Under the pieces are notes generated by a model, which made no database searches, was not told the origin of the DNA, and was given only the letters and a program-made list of their open reading frames with translations. DNA of 64,000 bases from CAXSBR01 sp964252015 (GTDB taxonomy: Bacteria; Actinomycetota; Actinomycetes; Mycobacteriales; Jatrophihabitantaceae), in contig CAXULW010000005.1 of assembly GCA_964252015.1 (NCBI GenBank), positions 62,001 through 126,000 of the forward strand, given 5' to 3'. A program made the position numbers and the translations under genes. Below, piece by piece: positions 1-8,231 of this stretch; position 1 is the first letter of the stretch, and each line of letters begins with the position of its first letter.

Positions 1-290
1 CGCATCCGGTCGATCAGGAACAGCAGCTGCGTACGAACCGTGCCGGGCGGTGGTTCGACGACCTCGCCCTTGATCCGGGAGAGCGCGTCGATGATCAGGT
101 CGTCTTTGGCCGGCCAACGCCGGTAGACCGTGGTCTTGGCTACGCCGGCCCGAGCCGCGACCGCTTCCATGCTGGTGCCGTTGTAGCCGAACTCGATCAG
201 CAGGTCGAGGGCGGCGTCGAGGATCGCCGGGTCGACCAGGGCGTCGCGCGGGCGACCAGCGGTTCGGGCGGTAGTGCTCACGGCGCTCAT
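1..290 (-). CDS. TetR-family regulator (N-terminal part, cut by window edge)
   Basis: DNA-binding repressor, probably of the adjoining exporter gene. The visible N-terminal 96 residues carry a TetR helix-turn-helix with the run MEAVAARAGVAKTTVYRRW, a close match to the family's recognition helix. The ligand-binding C-terminal part lies beyond base 1. The ATG overlaps the exporter's stop as ATGA, so the two genes are translationally coupled and transcribed together. A likely operator for this protein is the inverted repeat at 2005-2032 ahead of the exporter. The inducer cannot be told because the ligand domain is missing. Confidence 0.85.
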   Translation of the reverse strand, partial: MSAVSTTARTAGRPRDALVDPAILDAALDLLIEFGYNGTSMEAVAARAGVAKTTVYRRWPAKDDLIIDALSRIKGEVVEPPPGTVRTQLLFLIDRM

Positions 291-1987
291 GCGTTGGCCA
301 GTTCGGCGTCGACGCGCTTGCGGTGCCGCGCGGTCCGCTCGTCGCGTCGGCGCCCGGGCAGGAAGCTGAACGCGACCACGGCGCCGAGCCACGCGGTGCC
401 GCCGGCCGCGATCGAGGCCACGTGCATGCCCGAGACGAAGGCGTTCTTCGAGTCCTGCAGGAAGTCGCCGACGACCTTCTGGTCGGTGGCCCGGGTGGCG
501 GCGACCTGAGCCGGTGTCAGCGCTGCCCCGGCTACCTTCTGGCGCGCCTGCAGGGCCGCAGCGGCCCGCCCGGCGAACTCGAGCGAGGCCCCGATCGATT
601 CGCTGGTGTCCTTACGCACCAGGGGTTTCACCTGGGCCGAACGCGGCAGTGCGCTCACCGCGGCCGGGGGCTGATCGAGCCGGGCCGCGACCGTGGCCGG
701 CGTGTTGGCTCCGAGCTGGCCGCGGTAGACCACGGCCAGGATCGAGCCGAGGATGGCGACGCCGAGGGCGCCGGCCACCTGGCGGACGGTGTTGTTCACG
801 GCCGACCCGGCGCCGGCCTTCTCCCGCGGCACCGCGCTCATGATCGCGTTGGTGGCCGGGGCCATGGTCAGACCCATGCCGGCGCCCTGGCCGAACATGA
901 GGACCTCGATGAACCACTGGGCGGTGCCCTGGCCGACGAACACATACGACGCCATGCAGAGCCCGACCAGGGTCAATCCGCCGCCGGCGACGTAGCGCGT
1001 GCCGAAACGGGTGGACAGCCGGGCGGCGATGGGCGCGAAGCCCATGACCCCGACGGCCACCGGGATCAGCGCCACGCCGGCGGCCAGCGGGGTGTAGTTC
1101 CGCACGCCCTGCAGGAAGTAGGCCAGGTAGAAGGTGGAACCCATCAGCGCGAAGAACGTCAACGCGATGGCCGCGCCGCCGGCCGCGAACTGCCGGTTCT
1201 TGAACAGGTTGACGTCGATGGTGGGGTGACTGCTGCGCCGTTGCAGAACCACGAACACGGCCAGCATCGCGACGCCCAGGGCCACGGCACCCAGCGCCTG
1301 CACGGTGAACCAGTGGTTGCTGTTACCGCCCTCGATGATCCCGTACACCAGCAGCACCAACGCGACGATGGACAACAGCACGCCGGACGGATCGACCTTC
1401 TGCGGGCGCGGGTCCTTGGACTCGGGCACCAGGAAGAAGATGGCGATCACGCCGACGATGACGAACGGGACGTTGACCAGGAAGACGGAGCCCCACCAGA
1501 AGTACTTGATCAGCGCGCCGCCGGCGATCGGGCCGAGGGCGATGGCCATGCCCGACGAGCCGGCCCAGATGCCGATGGCCTTGCCGCGCTCCTCGGGCTC
1601 GAAGACGTTCTGGATGATCGACAGCGTCTGCGGCTGGACCGCGGCGGCGCCGATGCCCATCAGCGAGCGGAAGATGATGAGCTCGGTCGGGTTGTGGGCG
1701 AACGAGCACAGCGCCGACGTGACCCCGAAACAGGTCATGCCCAGCAGGAGGACCTTCTTGCGCCCGATCCGGTCGCCGATGACGCCCCAGGTGATGAGCA
1801 GGCCGGCGAAGACGAGCGCGTAGGAGTCGACCGCCCATTGCATCTGGCTCTGCGAGGCATCCAGGCTGCTCTGGATCGTCTTCAACGCCACGTTGAGGAT
1901 CGTGTTGTCCATGATCACCACCAGCAGGCAGATGACCAGCACGGACAGGATCGACCACCGCCGCCGCTGAATCGTCTCGGCGTCCAT
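287..1987 (-). CDS. MFS drug exporter, DHA2 (EmrB/QacA) family
   Basis: Inner-membrane proton-driven efflux transporter of 566 residues, the usual size for 14-segment DHA2 proteins. Near the N-terminus the first helix carries DNTILNVAL (motif D1 of the 14-TM family). The 2-3 loop has GDRIGRKKV (motif A). A long extracellular loop of about 100 residues lies before the last helix (residues ~430-530), as in EmrB-like proteins. The ATG at 1987 follows a GAAGGAG ribosome site at 7 bases. It is first in a two-gene unit with the downstream TetR gene. The substrate is not identifiable from sequence. Confidence 0.9.
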   Translation of the reverse strand: MDAETIQRRRWSILSVLVICLLVVIMDNTILNVALKTIQSSLDASQSQMQWAVDSYALVFAGLLITWGVIGDRIGRKKVLLLGMTCFGVTSALCSFAHNPTELIIFRSLMGIGAAAVQPQTLSIIQNVFEPEERGKAIGIWAGSSGMAIALGPIAGGALIKYFWWGSVFLVNVPFVIVGVIAIFFLVPESKDPRPQKVDPSGVLLSIVALVLLVYGIIEGGNSNHWFTVQALGAVALGVAMLAVFVVLQRRSSHPTIDVNLFKNRQFAAGGAAIALTFFALMGSTFYLAYFLQGVRNYTPLAAGVALIPVAVGVMGFAPIAARLSTRFGTRYVAGGGLTLVGLCMASYVFVGQGTAQWFIEVLMFGQGAGMGLTMAPATNAIMSAVPREKAGAGSAVNNTVRQVAGALGVAILGSILAVVYRGQLGANTPATVAARLDQPPAAVSALPRSAQVKPLVRKDTSESIGASLEFAGRAAAALQARQKVAGAALTPAQVAATRATDQKVVGDFLQDSKNAFVSGMHVASIAAGGTAWLGAVVAFSFLPGRRRDERTARHRKRVDAELANA

Positions 1988-2004
1988 CGCGTACTCCTTC
2001 GACC

Positions 2005-2032
2005 GGTTCCGCTACGGGTCAGTAGCGGAACC
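2005..2032. promoter_or_regulatory. Inverted repeat, probable TetR operator of the exporter operon
   Basis: Perfect 10-bp arms GGTTCCGCTA (2005-2014) and TAGCGGAACC (2023-2032) flank an 8-bp spacer. It lies 18 bases ahead of the exporter ATG. Outer GAC/GTC bases extend the symmetry after one mismatch. A TTGACT hexamer on the minus strand abuts the repeat, so a bound repressor would block the promoter. Assignment to the coupled TetR protein is inference from position. Confidence 0.6.
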
Positions 2033-2070
2033 AGTCAAGCACGAACCTATTACGCTACGCAACCGTCGCG

Positions 2071-2805
2071 TTATCGCGGTATTTCGATCCACACCGCCGC
2101 GGCGCGGCCCAGTTCGCGACCGTCGGCGCCGTAGGCCGTGGTGCGGGTGAAGCTCTTGCGCCCGTCCCGGCCGTCGAGCTGTCCGACGACGACGCACCGT
2201 TCGCCGACACCCGGCATCGCCCGCACCTGCGCAGCCATCCGACCCAACACCGCCGGTCGACCGGGCAGGCCGAGCGTCCACCCGCCCGGACAGTCCAGGG
2301 CGGCCCAGACGATCTCGGGACCGATGATCTCAGCCGGGCCGGTGCCCACCACCCGTTGGGTGAGGTCGGTCCGGGGCCGAAACACGGTGGCGGTGCGAGC
2401 CGGTTCGCCGGCGACGACGGCACCGGCGTACAGGCCGAGGCCATCGTCGAGGTGACGCTGCGTGCCACACACGAAGCAGGTCGGGAACGGGTGGTCGTCG
2501 AGACCGTCGAACCGGTCCATCGCTGCTTCGGCCACCTCGGCGTGGACGTCGGGCACCGCGACGCCGAGTTCACCCGCGTCGACCGCGACGGCTTCGGCGA
2601 CCAGCTCGGCCCCGTCGAGCAGCCGCAGTCCGGTGGCGGTGGTGCCGTCCAGATCGAGCGCGGTTTCCAACGGCACCGGGCGCCGTAGCGTGACCCGAAC
2701 CGCTGTGCCGTAGGGGAATTCGGCGGCGAGCCGGCCGGCGGCGAAACCTCCGTTGCCGGTCGTCGGCGGACCGTTGAACCGACCCCCGATCTCGATTGCC
2801 GTCAC
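2071..2805 (-). CDS. Hotdog-fold/thioesterase-like protein of unknown substrate
   Basis: A 244-residue protein, read from a GTG that overlaps the stop of the YbjN gene (GTGA). It resembles actinobacterial proteins with two hotdog-like halves: an N-terminal half starting around GGRFNGPPTTGNGGFAAG and a second half after a Cys pair, FPTCFVCG (around residue 120). The FVCG motif with a following DGL is typical of uncharacterised thioesterase-like proteins that may act on acyl-CoA. No catalytic residue can be named with confidence. It is last in a three-gene overlapping unit with mshA and the YbjN gene. That suggests co-expression, not necessarily a shared pathway. Confidence 0.7.
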   Translation of the reverse strand: MTAIEIGGRFNGPPTTGNGGFAAGRLAAEFPYGTAVRVTLRRPVPLETALDLDGTTATGLRLLDGAELVAEAVAVDAGELGVAVPDVHAEVAEAAMDRFDGLDDHPFPTCFVCGTQRHLDDGLGLYAGAVVAGEPARTATVFRPRTDLTQRVVGTGPAEIIGPEIVWAALDCPGGWTLGLPGRPAVLGRMAAQVRAMPGVGERCVVVGQLDGRDGRKSFTRTTAYGADGRELGRAAAVWIEIPR

Positions 2806-3329
2806 GACCGGGTCTCCTGGGTGGCGGCGATGAAGTCGCGGAACGCGTCCAGGTTGCGCACCGACTCTCCGTTCTTGACCCGCCAGGCCCATTCGCGCCG
2901 GATGGATGAGCCGAATCCCAGCTGTAGCAGGGGATTGAAGTTGTCGTCGGCGTTGCTGACCACGGAACCGAGTACGCGGTCGATCTCGTCGTCGGAGATG
3001 GCGGCCAGCGGCAACCGGCCGGACAGGTACACGTCGCCGTGGTCGTCGATCGACCAGGACACCACGTACGTGCTCGCATTGCGGGCGAGCAGGTAGGCCC
3101 AGACCCGTTCCCGGTTCTCGTCCGGTTGGCGCATGACGAAGGCCTCGATGGCCAGCGCGTGCTGTCCCACGCTCAGCCAGCAAACGGTCTTGAGCCGGTG
3201 TTCGCCCGGCAGCTCGACGCTGAACACGCCCGGCTCGACCTGTCGGTAGCTCAGCCCGGCCCGGCTCAGCGCACCGTCGAGGCTCGCCACGGCACCGAGG
3301 CGGGCGGCGCCCGGCGGCTCGCTCGTCAC
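2802..3329 (-). CDS. YbjN domain-containing protein
   Basis: A 175-residue soluble protein with the YbjN fold, related to type III secretion chaperones. The family is often found directly after mshA in actinobacteria. Conserved features visible here are RLKTVCWLSVG, FVMRQPDENRERVWAYLL, the GDVYLSGRLPL strand and LGFGSSIRREWAWR. Its GTG start overlaps the mshA stop (GTGA), and its own stop overlaps the next GTG, so translation is coupled on both sides. Biochemical role is unknown; E. coli YbjN is linked to stress and motility regulation. Long upstream extensions of this frame are shadows of mshA. Confidence 0.85.
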   Translation of the reverse strand: MTSEPPGAARLGAVASLDGALSRAGLSYRQVEPGVFSVELPGEHRLKTVCWLSVGQHALAIEAFVMRQPDENRERVWAYLLARNASTYVVSWSIDDHGDVYLSGRLPLAAISDDEIDRVLGSVVSNADDNFNPLLQLGFGSSIRREWAWRVKNGESVRNLDAFRDFIAATQETRS

Positions 3330-4615
3330 CGCCGGACCCGTTCCCGGTGGGCGGCGAAGTCGGCCATGGCGTCCTCGTAGACGACGAGCAGTTCGCTGGT
3401 GGTGCGGTCCCAGGAGAAGCGGGCGGCGTGCTCCAGGGCACCGCGGGCCAGCTCGTCCCACCGGGAGGGGGCGCTGACCAGGTCGCCGATGATCCGGCCC
3501 CAGTCCCGCCCGCTGTGCCCGCTGACCAGCACGCCGGACCGGCCGTCGGCCACGGCGGTGGTCAGGCCGCCGACGTCGGAGGCGACCACGGGGGTGCCGC
3601 AGGCCTGCGACTCCAGCGCGACCAGCCCGAACGATTCGCTGTAGCTGGGGACGACGGTGAGATCGGCGGCGCGATACCAGTCGGCCAAGCCGTTGCGGGG
3701 GACGACGCCGACGAAGCGGACCCGCGAGCTCAGCCCGAGCGACGCGGCGAGGCTGTGCAGCGAGTCGAGGTACTGCGCGCCCGCCCGGGGATCTCCGCTG
3801 GGGGCTCCGATGACCGCGACCTCCAGTCGCTCGGCCAGCTCGGGATGGGCCTGGAGCACCTGCCCGGTCGCGCGGATGAGCACGTCCGGGGCCTTGAGCG
3901 GCTGCAGGCGCCCGACGAACAGCAGCAGCACCGCATTCGCGGCGATGCCGAGCCGCGCCCGCGACGACGACCGCCCGTGCGGACCGAACAGGTCGAGGTC
4001 GACACCGGGGGCGACCGTGACCACGCAGGCCGGATCCGCTGCGTAAAGGTCGATGAGCTGCCCCGCTTCTGCCGCGGTGGGCGCGACCAGGCGGTCGGCC
4101 TCGGCCGCGACCTGCTCCTCGCCGACGATGCGGGCCAGCGATTCGGGCGCCTCGCCGTCGGCCAGGGCGGCGTTCTTGACCTTGGCCAGGGTGTGCGCGG
4201 AGTGGATCAGCGGTACTCGCCAGCGGTCGCGGGCCAGCCAGCCGACCTGCCCGGACAGCCAGTAGTGCGAGTGGATGGCCTCGTACCAGCCGGGTTCGCG
4301 GGCCGCCTCGGCCCGCAGCACGGCGGCGGTGAACGCGCACAGCTGAGCGGGCAGGTCCGACTTGCCCAGGCCTTCGTACGGCCCGGCGGTCACGTTGTGC
4401 ACCAGGACGCCAGGGGCCAGCTCGACCGTCGGCGCCAGGGCGGCGGTGGTGGCCCGGGTGAACACCTCGACCTCGACCCCGGCCTGGGCCAGGCGGCGCG
4501 CGGTCTCGACCACGTACACGTTCAACCCGCCGGCGTCGCCACCACCAGGGGCTTCCAGCGGCGAGGTGTGCACGGTGAGCAGAGCTACCCGCGTCGGCCG
4601 CACCACGCCTGCCAC
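3326..4615 (-). CDS. mshA: D-inositol-3-phosphate glycosyltransferase, mycothiol synthesis
   Basis: First committed enzyme of mycothiol synthesis: moves GlcNAc from UDP-GlcNAc to 1L-myo-inositol 1-phosphate in the cytosol. The 429-residue protein is a GT4-family GT-B enzyme. Diagnostic MshA features are the N-terminal HTSPLEAPGGGDAGGLNVYV stretch, IHSHYWLSG, and HTLAKVKN. The C-terminal nucleotide-sugar site has PSYSESFGLVALESQACGTP with the family's two Glu residues. The chosen GTG start gives the short lead expected before the first strand. It heads an overlapping unit with the YbjN and hotdog genes. Presence of mshA is strong evidence that the host is an actinomycete. Confidence 0.95.
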   Translation of the reverse strand: MAGVVRPTRVALLTVHTSPLEAPGGGDAGGLNVYVVETARRLAQAGVEVEVFTRATTAALAPTVELAPGVLVHNVTAGPYEGLGKSDLPAQLCAFTAAVLRAEAAREPGWYEAIHSHYWLSGQVGWLARDRWRVPLIHSAHTLAKVKNAALADGEAPESLARIVGEEQVAAEADRLVAPTAAEAGQLIDLYAADPACVVTVAPGVDLDLFGPHGRSSSRARLGIAANAVLLLFVGRLQPLKAPDVLIRATGQVLQAHPELAERLEVAVIGAPSGDPRAGAQYLDSLHSLAASLGLSSRVRFVGVVPRNGLADWYRAADLTVVPSYSESFGLVALESQACGTPVVASDVGGLTTAVADGRSGVLVSGHSGRDWGRIIGDLVSAPSRWDELARGALEHAARFSWDRTTSELLVVYEDAMADFAAHRERVRR

Positions 4616-4676
4616 CCTACGTTGGCGCCATGTTCCCGATGACCGGGTGTGATCAGCCGGCCCGGGACAGTAGGCG

Positions 4677-5579
4677 TTACGCGCTGCGAGCCGCAGTCGT
4701 GCGGTCTCGTTTGAGGGCGTACATCGAGGCGTCGGCGCGGCTCAGTGATTCCTCTGCGCTCTCACCCTGGGCGGCCAGGTACGTGCCGACGCTGGCCGGA
4801 ACCAGGACGACGGCGCCGTGGACGAAGTGCGGTTGGGCCAGCGCGCTCGTCACTCGCTGGGCCAAGCTGGCCAGGCCGGGCGGGGTGATCCGGGGCGCGA
4901 CGATCGCGAACTCGTCGCCGCCGAGACGGGCAACGGTGTCCTGCGGACGGACCACGTCACGCAGCCGGGCTGCGGTGGTGAGCAGGACCTCGTCGCCCGC
5001 ATCGTGACCGAAGGTGTCGTTCACCGGCTTGAACCGGTCCAGGTCGAGGTAGAGCACGCCGACGTGGGCGGGGGCGCGCCCGGCCCGGGGTGCGAGAGCG
5101 GCGACCAAACGGACGGTGAACCGGGTTCGGTTGGCCAGCCCGGTCAGCGGGTCGTGTGCGGCTTCGTGGGCCAGGTCCTCTTCGGCGCGTTTGCGCCGGG
5201 TGATGTTGACGTGGGAGACGACCGCCCCGGTTGGTGGGGAGTCGACCGGGTTGATGCGCAACAGGAACCACCGGCCGGCGGCCGGGGATGGGCAGGGATA
5301 TTCCAACTCGCTGTGCACGGTCTGCCCCGCCAGTACGGAACGGATCCCGACTTCGACGTCCGCCGCGTCCGGACAGCCGGCCCGGGCGGAGCGCGCGCAC
5401 ATGTCCAGGTAGTTGACGCCGACGCCGGTCATGACCGGGTCACCGCCGTTGTCCGTGGTGAACATCCGCCAGGCTTTGTTCACCGCGATGATCGTGCCCG
5501 TTTGGTCGAGCACCGCCGTTGCGTCCGGTAACGCGTCGAGCACCGCATCAGCGAGCCCGCCCCTGGTTGCTGCCTCCAT
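4677..5579 (-). CDS. PAS-GGDEF diguanylate cyclase
   Basis: Probable sensor that makes cyclic-di-GMP from two GTP. A PAS domain (residues ~10-125) is followed by a GGDEF domain (~135-300) with the intact active-site motif RLGGDEF and the metal-site stretch LYLDLDRFKPVNDTFGHDAG. No membrane segment is visible, so it is probably cytosolic. I start at the ATG at 5579, which has GGAGG at 7 bases; an in-frame ATG 33 bases upstream would run into the tandem repeat at 5595-5653. The neighbour upstream is a second cyclic-di-GMP protein in the same direction. No I-site (RxxD) is obvious five residues before the motif. Confidence 0.88.
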   Translation of the reverse strand: MEAATRGGLADAVLDALPDATAVLDQTGTIIAVNKAWRMFTTDNGGDPVMTGVGVNYLDMCARSARAGCPDAADVEVGIRSVLAGQTVHSELEYPCPSPAAGRWFLLRINPVDSPPTGAVVSHVNITRRKRAEEDLAHEAAHDPLTGLANRTRFTVRLVAALAPRAGRAPAHVGVLYLDLDRFKPVNDTFGHDAGDEVLLTTAARLRDVVRPQDTVARLGGDEFAIVAPRITPPGLASLAQRVTSALAQPHFVHGAVVLVPASVGTYLAAQGESAEESLSRADASMYALKRDRTTAARSA

Positions 5580-5594
5580 CGCACTGCCTCCGCA

Positions 5595-5653
5595 ACACTT
5601 GCTCAACGACACTTGCTGACACTTGCTCCAGCACTTGCTCCGACACCTGCTCC
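5595..5653. repeat. Five imperfect copies of an ACACTTGCTC-type short repeat
   Basis: The spacer between the two cyclic-di-GMP genes has five near copies of ACACTTGCT(C) at irregular 10-14 base spacing (starting 5595, 5609, 5619, 5632 and 5643). They lie just upstream of the GGDEF gene's ribosome site. Their position would suit a regulator array or simple replication slippage; the sequence cannot decide. Confidence 0.7.
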
Positions 5654-5714
5654 GGAAGTGGGTTTGCGCTCGATTCGCACCGGCCGACGGGTGGCTGACG
5701 TGCTTGCGCCGGGG

Positions 5715-8102
5715 TCAACCCGCGTACGGGAGACGCTTCTTACGGTTGCTCTTGACGCGGTACATCGCCCGGTCGGCCAGTTCGACCGCCTTCGTAACGG
5801 TGCCGTCGGGCTCGAGGGGTGACCATCCGATGGAGGCTGGGATACCCGCCCGGTCGAGGGCTCGAGACAGCCGCTTGACGATGGCCGGCGCGAGGTGGGC
5901 CGGCGTCCGGGTCAGGATGATGCCGAACTCGTCGCCGCCGAGGCGGGCCAGGAAATCGTCGTCGCGGATGCTGCGGCGCATGACGTGCACGGCGCCGCGG
6001 AGCAGTTGGTCGCCCGCGGTGTGCCCGCCCGGGCCGTCGTTGACGAGTTTGAGGTTGTCCAGGTCGATGATGGCGATCACCGTCGGGTCGGCGTAGGTCC
6101 GATAGTCCAGGTCAAGCCGGGTGACCGTGTCGTCCCACGCCCGCCGGTTGTGGATCCTGGTGAGCGAGTCCGTGGTGGCGTAGGTGAGCGCGACGTGAGA
6201 GGCCCGCCGGGCGGCGTTGAGGGCACGGTCGGCGGTGAGGGCGATGCTGAGCAGCTCGGAGAACGCGTCGAGCATCGGCCCGACAGCGGTCAGGTCCGCG
6301 CGCGGCACGCGGTCCAAACCGCAGATCGCGCCGAAGGTGGTTCCGTCCGGTTCCGAAATGGGCGCACCGGCGTACGCGCCGATCTGCACCGACTTGTTGA
6401 CCTCGGCGGCGGCGTAGATGGGGATGGCCGCGGCGTCGGGGGCGATCCGGGGCGCCGTGCCGGCCACCATGTGGATGCAGTACGAGTCGACCCAGGGGTG
6501 GCCGTCGCCGACCACGATTCCGTAATCGTTGTCCTCGATGTAGAGGTGGGTCTGCCGGTTGTTCTCGAGCCGGGTGATGGACCAGGACGCCATCGGCATG
6601 TTCTGGTTCAGATAGTTCAGCACGACCTGGGCGGTGGCCCGGAAGCCGTACTCGGCGGCCGTGGTGGCCGTGGCCGCGGCCTGGTCCCCGTCGCGATCTG
6701 CCGGGTGGCTGAGCATGGACTGCGCGCCGATGATTGCCTCGACGGCCAGAGACGTCTCGCGGCCACCGCCCTGGCCGAGACCCACTCCCCGAAGCTTGCC
6801 CACGACCTCCGTCGTCGGGGCCCAGCCTTCGCCGTCCACCGCGAGGTCCTGGAGGAAGCAGCGGCCGGCGTCGATCACCGCGTCCCGGTCGTGGGTGTAG
6901 ACGAAGTCGAACCGACGTTGCCCGTCCGGGCCTTCGTCCCCGCAATCGCGCGCGACGAACGCGCCCGCGAAGTGTGGGTTGACCACGATCACCACCCACT
7001 CGTTGCCCAGGCGACTACCCGCGGGGAGCGGTCCGATGTGGTAGGTCGGCTCGTAGTGCGGCGGCAAACCCTCGGCGAGCACCAGGGTGAGCGCATTGGA
7101 TCTGGCCAGGTGGTCGTAGCGGTTGCGTTTGGCGGCGGAGAAGAACTTGCTCTCCTGAAATCCGGCCAGCAGAACTGATGCGTGGGAATCCTGCGCCGCT
7201 TGGTCTTCCAGATTCGCGCTGATGTGCAGGAGTTGCCGCTTCTCCGCACGCTGCGGCTCGATCTCGGTGGCCAGCACCTCGAACGGTGTCCGGCCATCCA
7301 GTGGGGCCACGTATTGACCCAGCGGGATGGGGTGGCTCGGCGGCTCCATCCACGCCGGTAGCGGTCCGGGCCGGCCGTAGAAGTAGCCCTGCCCGTAGGT
7401 GGCGCCGAATACCCGTGCCAATCGTTCCTGTTCCTGGGTTTCGATGCCTTCAGCCAGGATCACCGCCCCGGTGCGTTCCGCGTAGGCCCGCACGGCGGCG
7501 GTGATCGTGGCCGCGGCTTCGCGCGGGACCCCCCGCACGAGGGACATGTCCAGCTTGACCAGGTCAGGGCGCAGGAAGGGCAGCAAGGCCAAGGACCCCT
7601 CCTCGGCCCCTACGTCGTCCAGTGCGACGCCCCAGGAATCACGTCGGGCCTGGTCGCTGGCCCGGATGAGCTCGAGCACGCTGCCCTGCACGTCGCGTTC
7701 GACCACCTCGAGGATGACCCGCAACTCGGCCCGGGCCCGGTCGACGGCGGCCACCAGGTGCGGTGGACAGGCGCTGACGATGCCGGCGGGTTCGACGTTG
7801 ATCAGCCAGGACAGCGTCTCCGGCAACCCCGCCTCGGCGGCGACCCGCATCGCGCGGCTGCGGCACAGCCAGTCCAACTCGCCGAGGCGCCCCGCGGCCT
7901 GAGCGGCCTCGAGCAACGCCAGTGGCGACTCCAGAGCGCTGTCCGCCGGACCCCGCGACAACGCCTCGAACCCGGAAACAGATCCGGTGGCCAGGTGGAC
8001 GACCGGCTGGAACAGCGTGCGGACGAGCTGACGGTCGATGACCGTATCGATGGACCACCCCAGCGACGGACTCCGGCGAGGGCGGGCGGAGGCAACGTTC
8101 AC
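5715..8102 (-). CDS. EAL-DICT-GAF-GGDEF cyclic-di-GMP enzyme
   Basis: Large (795 aa) soluble signalling protein. The domain order is an EAL phosphodiesterase (residues ~15-255, with FEALSRG, INVEPAG, VILEVVERD, VKLDMSLVRG and AEGIETQEQ), a DICT sensory domain (~270-405), a GAF domain (~440-600), and a GGDEF cyclase domain (~625-790, motif RLGGDEF). EAL comes first, the reverse of the common GGDEF-EAL order. The metal-site residues of the EAL domain look present, so it could both make and break cyclic-di-GMP. DICT domains are linked to light or redox sensing. GTG start at 8102. Same direction as the PAS-GGDEF gene, 135 bases upstream of it. Confidence 0.87.
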   Translation of the reverse strand: MNVASARPRRSPSLGWSIDTVIDRQLVRTLFQPVVHLATGSVSGFEALSRGPADSALESPLALLEAAQAAGRLGELDWLCRSRAMRVAAEAGLPETLSWLINVEPAGIVSACPPHLVAAVDRARAELRVILEVVERDVQGSVLELIRASDQARRDSWGVALDDVGAEEGSLALLPFLRPDLVKLDMSLVRGVPREAAATITAAVRAYAERTGAVILAEGIETQEQERLARVFGATYGQGYFYGRPGPLPAWMEPPSHPIPLGQYVAPLDGRTPFEVLATEIEPQRAEKRQLLHISANLEDQAAQDSHASVLLAGFQESKFFSAAKRNRYDHLARSNALTLVLAEGLPPHYEPTYHIGPLPAGSRLGNEWVVIVVNPHFAGAFVARDCGDEGPDGQRRFDFVYTHDRDAVIDAGRCFLQDLAVDGEGWAPTTEVVGKLRGVGLGQGGGRETSLAVEAIIGAQSMLSHPADRDGDQAAATATTAAEYGFRATAQVVLNYLNQNMPMASWSITRLENNRQTHLYIEDNDYGIVVGDGHPWVDSYCIHMVAGTAPRIAPDAAAIPIYAAAEVNKSVQIGAYAGAPISEPDGTTFGAICGLDRVPRADLTAVGPMLDAFSELLSIALTADRALNAARRASHVALTYATTDSLTRIHNRRAWDDTVTRLDLDYRTYADPTVIAIIDLDNLKLVNDGPGGHTAGDQLLRGAVHVMRRSIRDDDFLARLGGDEFGIILTRTPAHLAPAIVKRLSRALDRAGIPASIGWSPLEPDGTVTKAVELADRAMYRVKSNRKKRLPYAG

Positions 8103-8190
8103 GGGCCGATCGAATCCCGTGATGGTCGAGATTCGGGCAGGAAGGTCTGGGCCATTGCCACTACATCGGCAGGCTCAACCACATTAGTAG

Positions 8191-8215
8191 CCGCCCGCGG
8201 GAGCGTTCCGGGCGG
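8191..8215 (-). terminator. Possible terminator hairpin after murB
   Basis: CCGCCCG (8191-8197) pairs with CGGGCGG (8209-8215) around an 11-base loop, just past the murB stop. There is no run of T, so intrinsic termination would be weak; high-GC actinomycetes often lack the tract. Confidence 0.4.
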
Positions 8216-8231
8216 GCCCCGGATTCGGTGG

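Noticed and set aside
323..2134. 603-residue plus-strand ORF opposite the first exporter
   Set aside because: Gly/Arg/Asp/His-rich composition typical of an antisense frame of a high-GC membrane protein gene; no ribosome site or domain.
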